A DNA stretch of 64,000 nt, from positions 2,692,966 through 2,756,965 of the forward strand of contig CBDEUC010000003.1 of assembly GCA_965243105.1 (NCBI GenBank), written 5' to 3'. Shown in pieces: positions 8,865-16,990 of this stretch. The notes beneath the pieces are model-generated. The model searched no databases. It was given only the letters and a program-made list of their open reading frames with translations, and had not been told where the DNA came from. Position 1 is the first letter of the stretch; each line of letters begins with the position of its first letter. The stretch comes from WLWS01 sp965243105. GTDB lineage: Bacteria; Pseudomonadota; Gammaproteobacteria; Eutrophobiales; Eutrophobiaceae. The position numbers and the translations under genes were made by a program.

Positions 8865-9674
8865 TCAGCTGTCGCCGATTACTACGGGAAACATAGCCGA
8901 GTCTAATGGCATACCGTCTTCCAGGTTGTCATTATGCAAACCGGCATTTGTACCGGGGCGGGTATCATAAACTATATCATCGCCTGTATACCTTACCGTG
9001 TAGCCCCTGCGTCGATTAGTATTACTCATGTTACCGGGAGAACCGTGTACCGTCATAGCATGAAACAGGTAAACATCGCCTGGCTGTAAATCCCAGGAGA
9101 CAATGTCGTATTGATCACGATTGCCATCAATGTCCGGCATTGGCTCATAGTCAGGATTTTTTTCATAATCACCAAAGCCGCTGGTTTTTCCAAACGCTTC
9201 AGGTTGGAACCAGCGATCCCACCTGTGTGATCCCTTGATAAATTCCAGCGCGCCACTATCAATGGTTGTTACGTCAAGGGCTATCCACATGGACAATACC
9301 TGCCAGCCACGCACTGCCCAGTAGGGTTGGTCATTATGCCAACGGGTTGGATTTGAAGTGCGTTTTTCTTTCACGAACAGCTGGTCATAAAGCAGGTTAA
9401 CCTTGTTTGACTGCATGATCTTCTTCGCGATCAATGGTAAACCTGATACAAAGCAGAACTCTTTCAACTCCGGGTAGGTCTGCCAAAGCCGAAGGTTGCC
9501 ATGAAAGCGTCCACCGTCTTCGCTTTCGTATCCATGGTAGAAGGGACCGGGATTGGCGATATCCCGTTCAATGACATTCTCAAGGACTTCAAGTTCTTCA
9601 GCCGAAACAACCTGTCGAAGCGGTAATACGCCGTCACGGTCAAATGTCTCGATGTCGCTTTCTGTTATTTCCAT
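8865..9674 (-). CDS. PhyH-type Fe(II)/2-oxoglutarate hydroxylase
   Basis: A 269-residue phytanoyl-CoA-dioxygenase-family protein. The iron facial triad is visible: His and Asp in RWHNDQPYWAV and the distal His in FHAMTVHGSPGN, followed by RRGYTVRYTGDD with the Arg that usually holds 2-oxoglutarate. Members hydroxylate unactivated C-H bonds of small molecules such as phytanoyl-CoA, ectoine and 2-aminoethylphosphonate. It is the last gene of a minus-strand run of kinase, phospholyase, dehalogenase and this gene, 27 bases after the dehalogenase stop. No clear ribosome site precedes the ATG. In this setting a hydroxylated amine product that feeds the kinase is an attractive inference. Confidence 0.85.
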   Translation of the reverse strand: MEITESDIETFDRDGVLPLRQVVSAEELEVLENVIERDIANPGPFYHGYESEDGGRFHGNLRLWQTYPELKEFCFVSGLPLIAKKIMQSNKVNLLYDQLFVKEKRTSNPTRWHNDQPYWAVRGWQVLSMWIALDVTTIDSGALEFIKGSHRWDRWFQPEAFGKTSGFGDYEKNPDYEPMPDIDGNRDQYDIVSWDLQPGDVYLFHAMTVHGSPGNMSNTNRRRGYTVRYTGDDIVYDTRPGTNAGLHNDNLEDGMPLDSAMFPVVIGDS

Positions 9675-9701
9675 GGGTTAAGTGTAAGAAAAGGGATAAG
9701 G

Positions 9702-10601
9702 TCAATCAGAAAAATACTCCAGGGCTGCCCTGGCAATGGCTTCACCCCATTCCTGGACAAAATGCCCGCCGTCTTCAATGACCATCAGTTCTGAACAACC
9801 CCTGATATTGTTCCTGAGATTTTCCATTGCAGGGACACCCAGTACAGGATCAGCTGCGCCCACCGCCATAAAACATTCACCGTCCCAGCTATTACTGAAA
9901 AATTCTACGGCCTGTTTTGAAATCTCCACGCCATCCATAGCAGGCTCGATCATTACCAGTTCGGGGAAACGGCGGACCCCGGCTTTATACTCCTGGCCCG
10001 GAAAGGGCGCACCGTAGGCAGCGGCTTCCGCATCGCTTAAAACAGGCGTGGATCGCTGCATCAGGCTCACAACATCAAGGTCAGGGTTGGTGGCGGCGTA
10101 AGCTTTCCACTGCAGAAAGCCCTCGCCGGGGCTTTTTCCCGTCGCCAGGGTGGTGTTCATCACAACCATGCGCGAAAAAAGCTGCGGGTACTCATGTGGC
10201 AGGGTCAGTCCGAGAAGTCCTCCCCAGTCCTGGCACACAAGGGTGATATTGTTGAGTTCCAGTGTTTCGATTACCGCTTTCAGGTAATTACGATGGAAAT
10301 CAAAGGTGTAGAGAGCATCATCCACGGGCTTGTCTGAACGTCCAAATCCGAAAAAGTCCGGAGCAACCACACGCGCACCGGATTCGACGAACACCGGGAT
10401 CATTTTTCGATAGAGATAGCTCCACGTTGGTTCGCCATGCAGGCAAAGGAAGGTGTGCTCGGCATTTGGGTCGCCCTCATCAATGTAATGAGCGCGCAGC
10501 CCTTCATAGCCTTGCAGGTTCTCAAGGTATGCTGGCCTGTAGGGGAAACCGGGAAGATTGCTGAATGCTTCATCCGGTGTCCTTACAAAATCAATATTCA
10601 T
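9702..10601 (-). CDS. dhmA: Haloalkane dehalogenase, subfamily I (DhlA/DhmA type)
   Basis: A 299-residue alpha/beta hydrolase that closely resembles Xanthobacter DhlA: RTPDEAFSNLPGFPY at the start, HGEPTWSYLYRKMIPVF and APDFFGFGRSDKPVD. The catalytic set is complete: nucleophile Asp125 in CQDWGG, halide-holding Trp126 and Trp165, acid Asp251 in AADPVLG, and His280 in GGHFVQE. The enzyme would hydrolyse short haloalkanes to alcohols in the cytoplasm. The start MNIDFVRTP matches the DhlA N-terminus and removes a 14-residue extension that overlaps the upstream gene; CAGGG precedes it. It sits 23 bases after the phospholyase stop in the same transcript, an odd partner whose true substrate deserves testing. 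Confidence 0.88.
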   Translation of the reverse strand: MNIDFVRTPDEAFSNLPGFPYRPAYLENLQGYEGLRAHYIDEGDPNAEHTFLCLHGEPTWSYLYRKMIPVFVESGARVVAPDFFGFGRSDKPVDDALYTFDFHRNYLKAVIETLELNNITLVCQDWGGLLGLTLPHEYPQLFSRMVVMNTTLATGKSPGEGFLQWKAYAATNPDLDVVSLMQRSTPVLSDAEAAAYGAPFPGQEYKAGVRRFPELVMIEPAMDGVEISKQAVEFFSNSWDGECFMAVGAADPVLGVPAMENLRNNIRGCSELMVIEDGGHFVQEWGEAIARAALEYFSD

Positions 10602-10624
10602 AGCGCCCTGTACCTGCGAGGTAA

Positions 10625-11806
10625 CTAGAGTCTTGAAATACACTTATCAAGAGCAGCGATTAGCTGGTCCGCGTTGTCCCGGTTAAATACCAGCGGTGGT
10701 CGCATTTTTATTGCATTGCTGTGACGGCCAAAAGTAGATACCAGCACGCCTTCGTCTTTCATCATGTTCACCAATTTACGCGCGCTTTCTTTATCCGGTG
10801 TTTTCGATGCGCGGTCTTTTACAAGTTCAAGCCCGAGAAACAGACCACGTCCGCGTGCATCGCCGATGATTTCATGTTTTTCCTTTAGCTTCTCAAGACC
10901 AGCCAGGGTATATGCACCTGTCTCGGCGACACTTTCAAGGATATGCTCCCTGTCGATCACGTCGATGACCGCGTTGCCCGCAGCTGCTGATACCGGGTTT
11001 CCACCAAAGGTGTTGAAGTAAGTGGATTTGCCTGCAAATTTCTCGGCAATTTCGTAAGAGGTGACCACTGCAGCAATCGGATGTCCGCCCCCCATGGGTT
11101 TACCCAGTGTAACAATGTCCGGCACGACATCGTCATGGGAGAATCCCCACCACTTTCCGGTGCGGCAATAGCCGCCCTGTACTTCATCCATGATCACGAG
11201 TCCGCCAGCTTCCCGGGTAATCTCAGCAGCCTGCCGGAAGTATCCCGGCGGCGAGGCAATCATGCCCTGGCAGTCAAAGATGCTGTCGATCATGATGGCC
11301 GCAGGCTGGTGCCCGTGTTTTTTTATGGAATCAATGGCATCCCGAACCGAGTCAAGGTAACCACCGAGGAGATCATCTCCTTCAAATGGCTGGCGATACT
11401 GGCAGGGTGGTTCAAACACGCCGAGCCAGTCGGGGCGAACGTTACAGTCTGCAGTGGACAGCGTGTGCACCAGCGTGGAATCACCGTGATAGGTATACTC
11501 AGCCACAAGAACACCTTCGTTCCCGGTGGCCGTTCGCGCCATGCGCGTGGCCAGGTCGTTGGCCTCGGTACCGGTGCAGACAAACAGGCAAACCTCGAGC
11601 TTGCCCGGCAACTTCGCAGTGATTTTTTCCGAGAGCTCGACGATATTTTCATGCAGGTAGCGTGTATGGGTGTTCAAGGTCGCAGCCTGGGTGGATAGCG
11701 CCGATACAACATCAGGGTGACAGTGTCCGACCGACGGCACATTATTATATACGTCCAGGTATTTTTTCCCTTTCTCGTCCCACAACCAGGTCCCCTCGCC
11801 GCGCAC
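10625..11806 (-). CDS. Class III PLP enzyme, phospholyase-like (ETNPPL/PHYKPL family)
   Basis: A class III aminotransferase-fold protein of at least 393 residues. It has YLDVYNNVPSVGHCHP, FVCTGTEANDLATRMAR, AEYTYHGDST, the PLP Asp in VIMDEVQGGYCRTGKWWGF and the Schiff-base Lys in TLGKPMGGGHP. These fit the branch containing ethanolamine-phosphate and 5-phosphohydroxylysine phospholyases, which eliminate phosphate and ammonia rather than transaminate. The given GTG at 11806 is the first ordinary start, but homologous sequence (RRARALGPTYELFYDDPVHLV) continues upstream in frame to about 11881, where only ATC is found. True translation therefore probably starts earlier. The kinase gene ends immediately upstream, so the pair would phosphorylate and then cleave an amino alcohol. 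Confidence 0.78.
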   Translation of the reverse strand: MRGEGTWLWDEKGKKYLDVYNNVPSVGHCHPDVVSALSTQAATLNTHTRYLHENIVELSEKITAKLPGKLEVCLFVCTGTEANDLATRMARTATGNEGVLVAEYTYHGDSTLVHTLSTADCNVRPDWLGVFEPPCQYRQPFEGDDLLGGYLDSVRDAIDSIKKHGHQPAAIMIDSIFDCQGMIASPPGYFRQAAEITREAGGLVIMDEVQGGYCRTGKWWGFSHDDVVPDIVTLGKPMGGGHPIAAVVTSYEIAEKFAGKSTYFNTFGGNPVSAAAGNAVIDVIDREHILESVAETGAYTLAGLEKLKEKHEIIGDARGRGLFLGLELVKDRASKTPDKESARKLVNMMKDEGVLVSTFGRHSNAIKMRPPLVFNRDNADQLIAALDKCISRL

Positions 11807-11883
11807 CAGGTGAACGGGATCATCATAAAAAAGCTCGTAGGTCGGTCCAAGGGCCCTGGCCCGGCGCTGTGCTAGGTCGATGG

Positions 11884-12945
11884 TTATCTCTCCCGGTTGT
11901 AGCCGCAGGCGGCGCGCAATCTGTTCACCTGGCTATTGTGGTCAAGATGGATAATCTTCTCAAGCATGTTGAGAGCCTCGCTTCTGTCGTCACCTGCAGT
12001 AGCCTGGTAAGGGTCAAGCAGCAGCTTGATGTCACTCAGCAGTACCGTGATGATCAGGCGCAGGATTATCGCGTCCCAAAGCAGGGCAACTTCTTCATCG
12101 GAAAGTGGGTGAACAGCGTGAAAGCCGATAAGAAGGTTTTCAACGATGCCGAGATCGTCCAGTGTATTTCGTTGAAAGGTGGTGGCAGTGACTGCCAGTT
12201 CATTGATGATGGGGGCGTATACCATGTCACCAAAATCAATCAAGCCAACCACGTCCTGTGAAGAAGCATCGGCGCGTAGCAGGTTTCCCGTGTGTCCGTC
12301 ATTGTGTATCACCTGCGAAGGGCAGGCATTGATGGCAGGTAAAACCTCTTCGCGTAACCTGTCCAGCAGGGGTGTGGCAAGACTCCTGATATCAGGTGCC
12401 GCATCGGCCCACAGGTCACGCGAGACTGCAACGCCGTTGGACAGGTTCCACGGCATGAAGTGCCTGGCAGCCGGGTGTTCAAAACTTTCAAGAGCATTCA
12501 CCATTCCCGCCATGAAGGCACCGATTTTCTGCAGGTGTTCAGCGTCAGGAAATTCACCATCGCCATAGGGAATGCCATCAATATAGCTCACCACGCGCAG
12601 GGCATGATTTACTTCTTTGGCATTTGTGATTTGACTGAGATTTGCACCGCTTTGCGTAGGAACAATACGTGGCACCGGGATGTGGGGGCTAGTCCTTTCA
12701 AGAAAAAGCAGGGCTTCTACCTGGAATTCTGTTATTCCAGGTTTCTCATCCGGGCCCGCAATTTTCACAACATACCTGTCACCTTGCGAGCTTGTTAGCC
12801 TGAAGTTTTGATCCCGTTCACCCACCAGCGGTTTCCACTGTCCCTCGAGTCCGTAGTCTGCGGAAACTATTTCTGCGACCTCAAGTTCCTCAAAAGACGG
12901 CGGGTTGAAGCGCATGTCCTGCGGTGTGAGTAAATCCGTATCCAC
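11884..12945 (-). CDS. Hydroxylysine kinase-like phosphotransferase (APH fold)
   Basis: A 353-residue protein of the aminoglycoside-phosphotransferase/choline-kinase fold, closest by eye to hydroxylysine kinase (HYKK/AGPHD1). It has LVGERDQNFRLTSSQGDRYVVKIAGP (ATP lobe with Lys), the catalytic loop VIHNDGHTGNLL (Asp) and the metal-binding GLIDFGDMVYAPIINELA. It would transfer phosphate from ATP to a hydroxyl of a small amine. The next gene on the strand is a phospholyase-like PLP enzyme, which mirrors the human HYKK/PHYKPL pair and the kinase-lyase fusions of some bacteria. The GTG at 12945 is used; an internal ATG at 12915 is an alternative. Its promoter must lie in the 51 bases shared with the divergent flavoprotein gene. 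Confidence 0.75.
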   Translation of the reverse strand: MDTDLLTPQDMRFNPPSFEELEVAEIVSADYGLEGQWKPLVGERDQNFRLTSSQGDRYVVKIAGPDEKPGITEFQVEALLFLERTSPHIPVPRIVPTQSGANLSQITNAKEVNHALRVVSYIDGIPYGDGEFPDAEHLQKIGAFMAGMVNALESFEHPAARHFMPWNLSNGVAVSRDLWADAAPDIRSLATPLLDRLREEVLPAINACPSQVIHNDGHTGNLLRADASSQDVVGLIDFGDMVYAPIINELAVTATTFQRNTLDDLGIVENLLIGFHAVHPLSDEEVALLWDAIILRLIITVLLSDIKLLLDPYQATAGDDRSEALNMLEKIIHLDHNSQVNRLRAACGYNRER

Positions 12946-12996
12946 GAAGTTAATTCTTTATTAAACCAATGAGAATGACATGATACCCTGATATCA

Positions 12997-14526
12997 ATGA
13001 ATAGTACGTCACAGAAATTCGTGGTAATTGGTGCCGGCATCAACGGACTGGTTGCCGCCAACTACCTGCTGCGAGCCGGGCACCAGGTGACCATGCTGGA
13101 ACGAACAGGGCGAGTCGGTGGCGCCTGTGTAGCGGAGACAGCTGAAGTCGATGGCATACAGCAGGATTATCCGCTGGGTGCTACGACCCTTGGATTGATG
13201 CAGGATTTTGTCTGGCAGGAAACCGGCCTCGCCGATCGATTGCAAACGGTGGCCTGCACACATCCGGGACTGGTATATTTTCCAGGCATTGAGGACGCCA
13301 CGCTGGTTTACGATGACAGCGCCCGCCTGAAGCGCGAGCTTTTCAACGTCTGGGGTGAGAACGGCGATATCGAGGCCATGCAAAGGGATGAAGAGCGCGT
13401 GGTGAGCTTTATGCAGGCCGGTTTTCGTGCGGCTGAGCCACCGAGCCTGGAACGGGCGAGGGAAGAGCTGGGAGAGGAACTCACCTCGCTCTGGATTACT
13501 GGCAGCGCAAAGAACCTGCTGGATCATTATCTCACTGCTGAACGTACCAAGGTCATGTCTGCGATGGATGTGAACGAAAGTGGCCCCGTCTCGATTACTG
13601 AACCTTACTCGGCATTCGTACTACCCATCATGAGCTCCGGCTCGGTTTTTGGCGGTTATTATGGGTATGTACGTGGAGGTATGTGGCAGATTACCCGGGA
13701 GCTCGGTGAAATCAACCGTGAACTGGGCATGGAACTGGTGCTTTCCTGCGAGGTGGACGAGGTGGATACCGGGGCCGGTGTCGTGCGCTACGAAGATGAT
13801 AACGGGCAGCAAAAAATTGAATTTGAGCACGTGGTGTTTGCCACCGATCCGCAAGCAGCAGCGCGCCTCAGTGGCGACGATGCGCTGTTAAGTAAAACCG
13901 GGCAGCAGCGGGTATTGGGCACATCGGGAAAGCTCAACCTGATGTTTCGCAGGCCGATCAGGTGGAAGCAGGGCACCGACCAGGCCGGATCAGATTCTGC
14001 CTTTCGCTACTTTTTTGCGGTAAATACCCTGGATGAATTCGATGCAGCCACTGAGGCCGTTTTGAATGGCGAAGACTTTGCCCCGGGCTATTACCAGGTT
14101 TATTGCGATGGCGCGGCGCAGCGGGAGATGGGACTGAATGAACCCTTTGATCGAATCACCGTGTTTTTCAAAAACCTTGCGCTTGGAAAAAGCGGTGAGG
14201 AGCTGAAGGAAGTCGAGGAAGAGATAAAGTCATTTATACTTGGACATATTGAAAACCCCGATGACTGTGCCTGGAGTCGACTTCTTGCGCCGGCGGACCT
14301 GAAGCAGGAGTTTGGTTTCCCCGGCGGTAATATCGAGCACACCATGCTGGTGGAAGGGCAGACATATTCAGGCCGGCAGTATGCCGGTAACAGTAATCAA
14401 CGCTTCTACCAGCTGGGTGACATTGAAAATGCATCTATCTGTGGTTCAGGCACCTATCCCTGTGGGTCAGTTGCGGGCACACCCGGCTACATGTGTGTGG
14501 GTGAATTATTGCGTTCACTTAACTGA
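12997..14526 (+). CDS. Phytoene dehydrogenase-like FAD oxidoreductase
   Basis: A 509-residue FAD-dependent protein of the CrtI/phytoene-desaturase-like group. The N-terminal dinucleotide fold reads FVVIGAGINGLVAANYLLRAGHQVTMLERTGRVGGAC. The mid-section has GGMWQITRELGEINRELGMELVLSCEVDEV, matching the family's segment in which a second FAD strand is built. The C-terminus GSGTYPCGSVAGTPGYMCVGELL is the flavin-closing motif. Such proteins outside carotenoid clusters often act as amine, retinol or alkyl dehydrogenases. No carotenoid genes are nearby. It is divergent from the kinase/phospholyase operon with about 50 bases between starts, so the two may be co-regulated. Confidence 0.75.
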   Translation: MNSTSQKFVVIGAGINGLVAANYLLRAGHQVTMLERTGRVGGACVAETAEVDGIQQDYPLGATTLGLMQDFVWQETGLADRLQTVACTHPGLVYFPGIEDATLVYDDSARLKRELFNVWGENGDIEAMQRDEERVVSFMQAGFRAAEPPSLERAREELGEELTSLWITGSAKNLLDHYLTAERTKVMSAMDVNESGPVSITEPYSAFVLPIMSSGSVFGGYYGYVRGGMWQITRELGEINRELGMELVLSCEVDEVDTGAGVVRYEDDNGQQKIEFEHVVFATDPQAAARLSGDDALLSKTGQQRVLGTSGKLNLMFRRPIRWKQGTDQAGSDSAFRYFFAVNTLDEFDAATEAVLNGEDFAPGYYQVYCDGAAQREMGLNEPFDRITVFFKNLALGKSGEELKEVEEEIKSFILGHIENPDDCAWSRLLAPADLKQEFGFPGGNIEHTMLVEGQTYSGRQYAGNSNQRFYQLGDIENASICGSGTYPCGSVAGTPGYMCVGELLRSLN

Positions 14527-14591
14527 GTAGAGCAGGCTGACACCTAACAGTTATCCGAGTACAGGCGAAGCAGGAAATATATTGCGACATC

Positions 14592-16301
14592 ATGCTTTCA
14601 TGGGTCAGGACATATTCCAAAGATAAGGTATCCGGTGATATCAGCGCCGGGATAATTGTCGCGACCATGCTGGTGCCCCAGTCCATGGCATACGCAATGC
14701 TCGCCGGTATGCCGCCGGTGACAGGCCTGTATGCCTGTATCGCCCCGGTAATGCTTTATGCTGTTTTCGGTTCATCCAATTACCTGGCCGTGGGTCCGGT
14801 TGCTGTGGTTGCCCTGATGGTTGCAGAAATCACCAGCCAGTTTGTAGCCCAGGGAGTAGGTAGTTACGAGTCTATCGCCGTAACACTCTCAATGCTTTGC
14901 GGTTTATCCATGGTGCTGTTTTCACTGTTTCGATTTGGCGTACTGGCCAACTTCCTGAGTCATTCTGTCATTGCCGGTTTTATCAACGCCGCCTGTGTCC
15001 TGATTATCGCCAGCCAGCTCGGTCACATTCTCGGGCTCGATATTGGGCGGGGTGATTCATTTCTGCACACGCTTCAATTGATCTCGAATAATGTCAGTAA
15101 TACGAATTACGCGGCCCTGGCCGTCAGCGGCATAACATTTGTGATCTTGCTCCTGTTTGGCAAGCCCCTTGCCGGCTGGTTGCAAAACAGGTCGGGAAGC
15201 CACGTGCATATATATATTTCAAAAATGGGACCGCTGCTGGTGGTGGTACTGGGATGCATTGTCACCTGGCTGTTATCGCTGGATGCTGAATACAGGCTCG
15301 CGATTGTCGGCGAAGTGCCCACTGGATTGCCGGGTTTCTTACTGCCCGCTTTTGATACCGGCACCTGGCTGACATTGTTACCTGCGGCCCTGCTTATCGC
15401 TTTTGTTTCCTACCTTGAGAGCATTTCCATCGGTCGTTCGCTGGCCAGCAAGCGACGCGAAAAGGTGAAACCAAACCAGGAATTATTTGCGATTGGTACA
15501 GCCAATATCGCTTCCGCTTTGAGCTCGAGCTTCGCTGTGGGTGGAGGTTTTGCCCGCTCCGGGGTCAATTTCAGTGCAGGTGCCAACACGCCGCTGGCAT
15601 CACTGATCACATCCGGGCTCATGCTGTTAACGCTGGTCTTTTTTGCACCGCTGTTTTACCACCTGCCTTCGGCAGTGCTTGCGGTAATCGTTTGCATGGC
15701 AGTCATTAACCTGTTTGATATGAAATCAATCGTCGAGGCCTGGAAGTTTAACCGGGCTGATGCAATCTCAAGTATTGTCACATTTGTTCTTGTCCTCGTG
15801 GTTGGCGTTGAGCACGGCATACTGGGTGGCATTTTACTTTCCCTGGGCCTGTACCTGTGGCGCACCAGCAAGCCTCACATGGCTGTCGTGGGGCGCGTTG
15901 GCGACACACAGCATTTTCGAAACGTCGAGAGACACAAGGTACGAACAGAGCCCAATATTATTGCAATTCGCATTGATGAGAGTCTTTATTTCGCCAATGC
16001 GCATGCGCTTGAGTCAAAGATACTCAACCTGATCACGAAGCAGAAAGACGTTAGCCATGTTGTACTGATATGCAGCGCAATCAATTTTATTGACTTCAGT
16101 GCGCTTGATACGCTGGAAGGTATCAGGGAAAAATTACACGATGCCGGTGTGCTCCTGCACCTTGCGGAAGTCAAGGGTCCGGTGATGGATAAACTTCGCC
16201 AAACTGACTTCTATAGTAACCTCGGCGAAGGGAAAGTTTTCTTGAGCACGCATGATGCCTTCAAGGAACTGGAAATTGAGTATACGGACTATCACATTTA
16301 G
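14592..16301 (+). CDS. SulP-family anion permease with STAS domain
   Basis: A 569-residue integral membrane transporter. The SulP signature is visible (GIIVATMLVPQSMAYAMLAGMPPVTGLYA), followed by about a dozen hydrophobic segments, SYLESISIGRSLASKRREKVKPNQELFAIGTANIASALSSSF with its ARSGVNFSAGANTPLAS loop, and a C-terminal cytoplasmic STAS domain from about residue 455 (NIIAIRIDESLYFANAH, VVLICSAINFIDFSALDTLE). It takes up sulfate, bicarbonate or a related anion across the inner membrane. The sulfatase and an alpha carbonic anhydrase in the same window are possible partners for either substrate, but they are not adjacent. Confidence 0.9.
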   Translation: MLSWVRTYSKDKVSGDISAGIIVATMLVPQSMAYAMLAGMPPVTGLYACIAPVMLYAVFGSSNYLAVGPVAVVALMVAEITSQFVAQGVGSYESIAVTLSMLCGLSMVLFSLFRFGVLANFLSHSVIAGFINAACVLIIASQLGHILGLDIGRGDSFLHTLQLISNNVSNTNYAALAVSGITFVILLLFGKPLAGWLQNRSGSHVHIYISKMGPLLVVVLGCIVTWLLSLDAEYRLAIVGEVPTGLPGFLLPAFDTGTWLTLLPAALLIAFVSYLESISIGRSLASKRREKVKPNQELFAIGTANIASALSSSFAVGGGFARSGVNFSAGANTPLASLITSGLMLLTLVFFAPLFYHLPSAVLAVIVCMAVINLFDMKSIVEAWKFNRADAISSIVTFVLVLVVGVEHGILGGILLSLGLYLWRTSKPHMAVVGRVGDTQHFRNVERHKVRTEPNIIAIRIDESLYFANAHALESKILNLITKQKDVSHVVLICSAINFIDFSALDTLEGIREKLHDAGVLLHLAEVKGPVMDKLRQTDFYSNLGEGKVFLSTHDAFKELEIEYTDYHI

Positions 16302-16349
16302 TTTTATCGAAAAACCTGGTCGTAAGTACGCGCGAAATAACAGGGGGTA

Positions 16350-16979
16350 ATGATGACTGAAAAAACAAAAGTGGCGAAGGTCTTTGAATCGACTAACCTG
16401 GACCAGCAGCAGGAAGCCTATGATAACTGGGCGAGCCAGTATGAAATCGACCTGTGTGCCATGGGCTATCGAATCCCTGCCATGATTGGCGCCGTGTTTG
16501 TTAAGTACGTTCCACCTGGCACATCGCCAATCCTCGATGCCGGTTGTGGGGGTGGTATCCAGTCCGAGGCACTTGCGATGCTTGGATATGGCCCGATAAC
16601 CGGAATTGACCTGTCAGAAGGTATGCTCGCTGTCGCACGCTCAAAAAATATTTACGCTGACCTGCGGCAGGCAACCCTGGGCGAGAGACTGGAATTTCCT
16701 GACAACTATTTTGCTGCCGTCATTTCTTCAGGGACCATTACACCGAGACACGCACCGCCGCATACCTTTGAAGAATTGATAAGGGTGGCAAAACCGGGTG
16801 CTCCTGTCGTATTCAGCATGCGCAATGATCCCATGCAGGACCCGGAGTACCCTGCGATGCTTGAAAAACTGGAGAACGAAGGGAAGTGGCAGGCGGTATT
16901 CAGCACCGATGGCTTTTACTCCATGCCCTATGGCGAACCTGAAATCTCGAACCAGGTCCATGTTTATAGAGTCCTGTAA
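16350..16979 (+). CDS. Class I SAM-dependent methyltransferase
   Basis: A 209-residue cytosolic methyltransferase-fold protein. The SAM motif I is ILDAGCGGGIQSEALAML (about 65-82), followed by the acidic loop GIDLSEGMLAVAR and VISSGTITPRHAPPHTFEELIRVAKPGAPVVFSMR. Start: two tandem ATGs lie after CAGGGGGTA; the second, at 16353, has the better spacing. It follows the SulP gene by 48 bases and converges with the hydrolase gene at 16991. The methyl acceptor is unknown. Confidence 0.82.
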   Translation: MMTEKTKVAKVFESTNLDQQQEAYDNWASQYEIDLCAMGYRIPAMIGAVFVKYVPPGTSPILDAGCGGGIQSEALAMLGYGPITGIDLSEGMLAVARSKNIYADLRQATLGERLEFPDNYFAAVISSGTITPRHAPPHTFEELIRVAKPGAPVVFSMRNDPMQDPEYPAMLEKLENEGKWQAVFSTDGFYSMPYGEPEISNQVHVYRVL

Positions 16980-16990
16980 TGACAGGTGCT

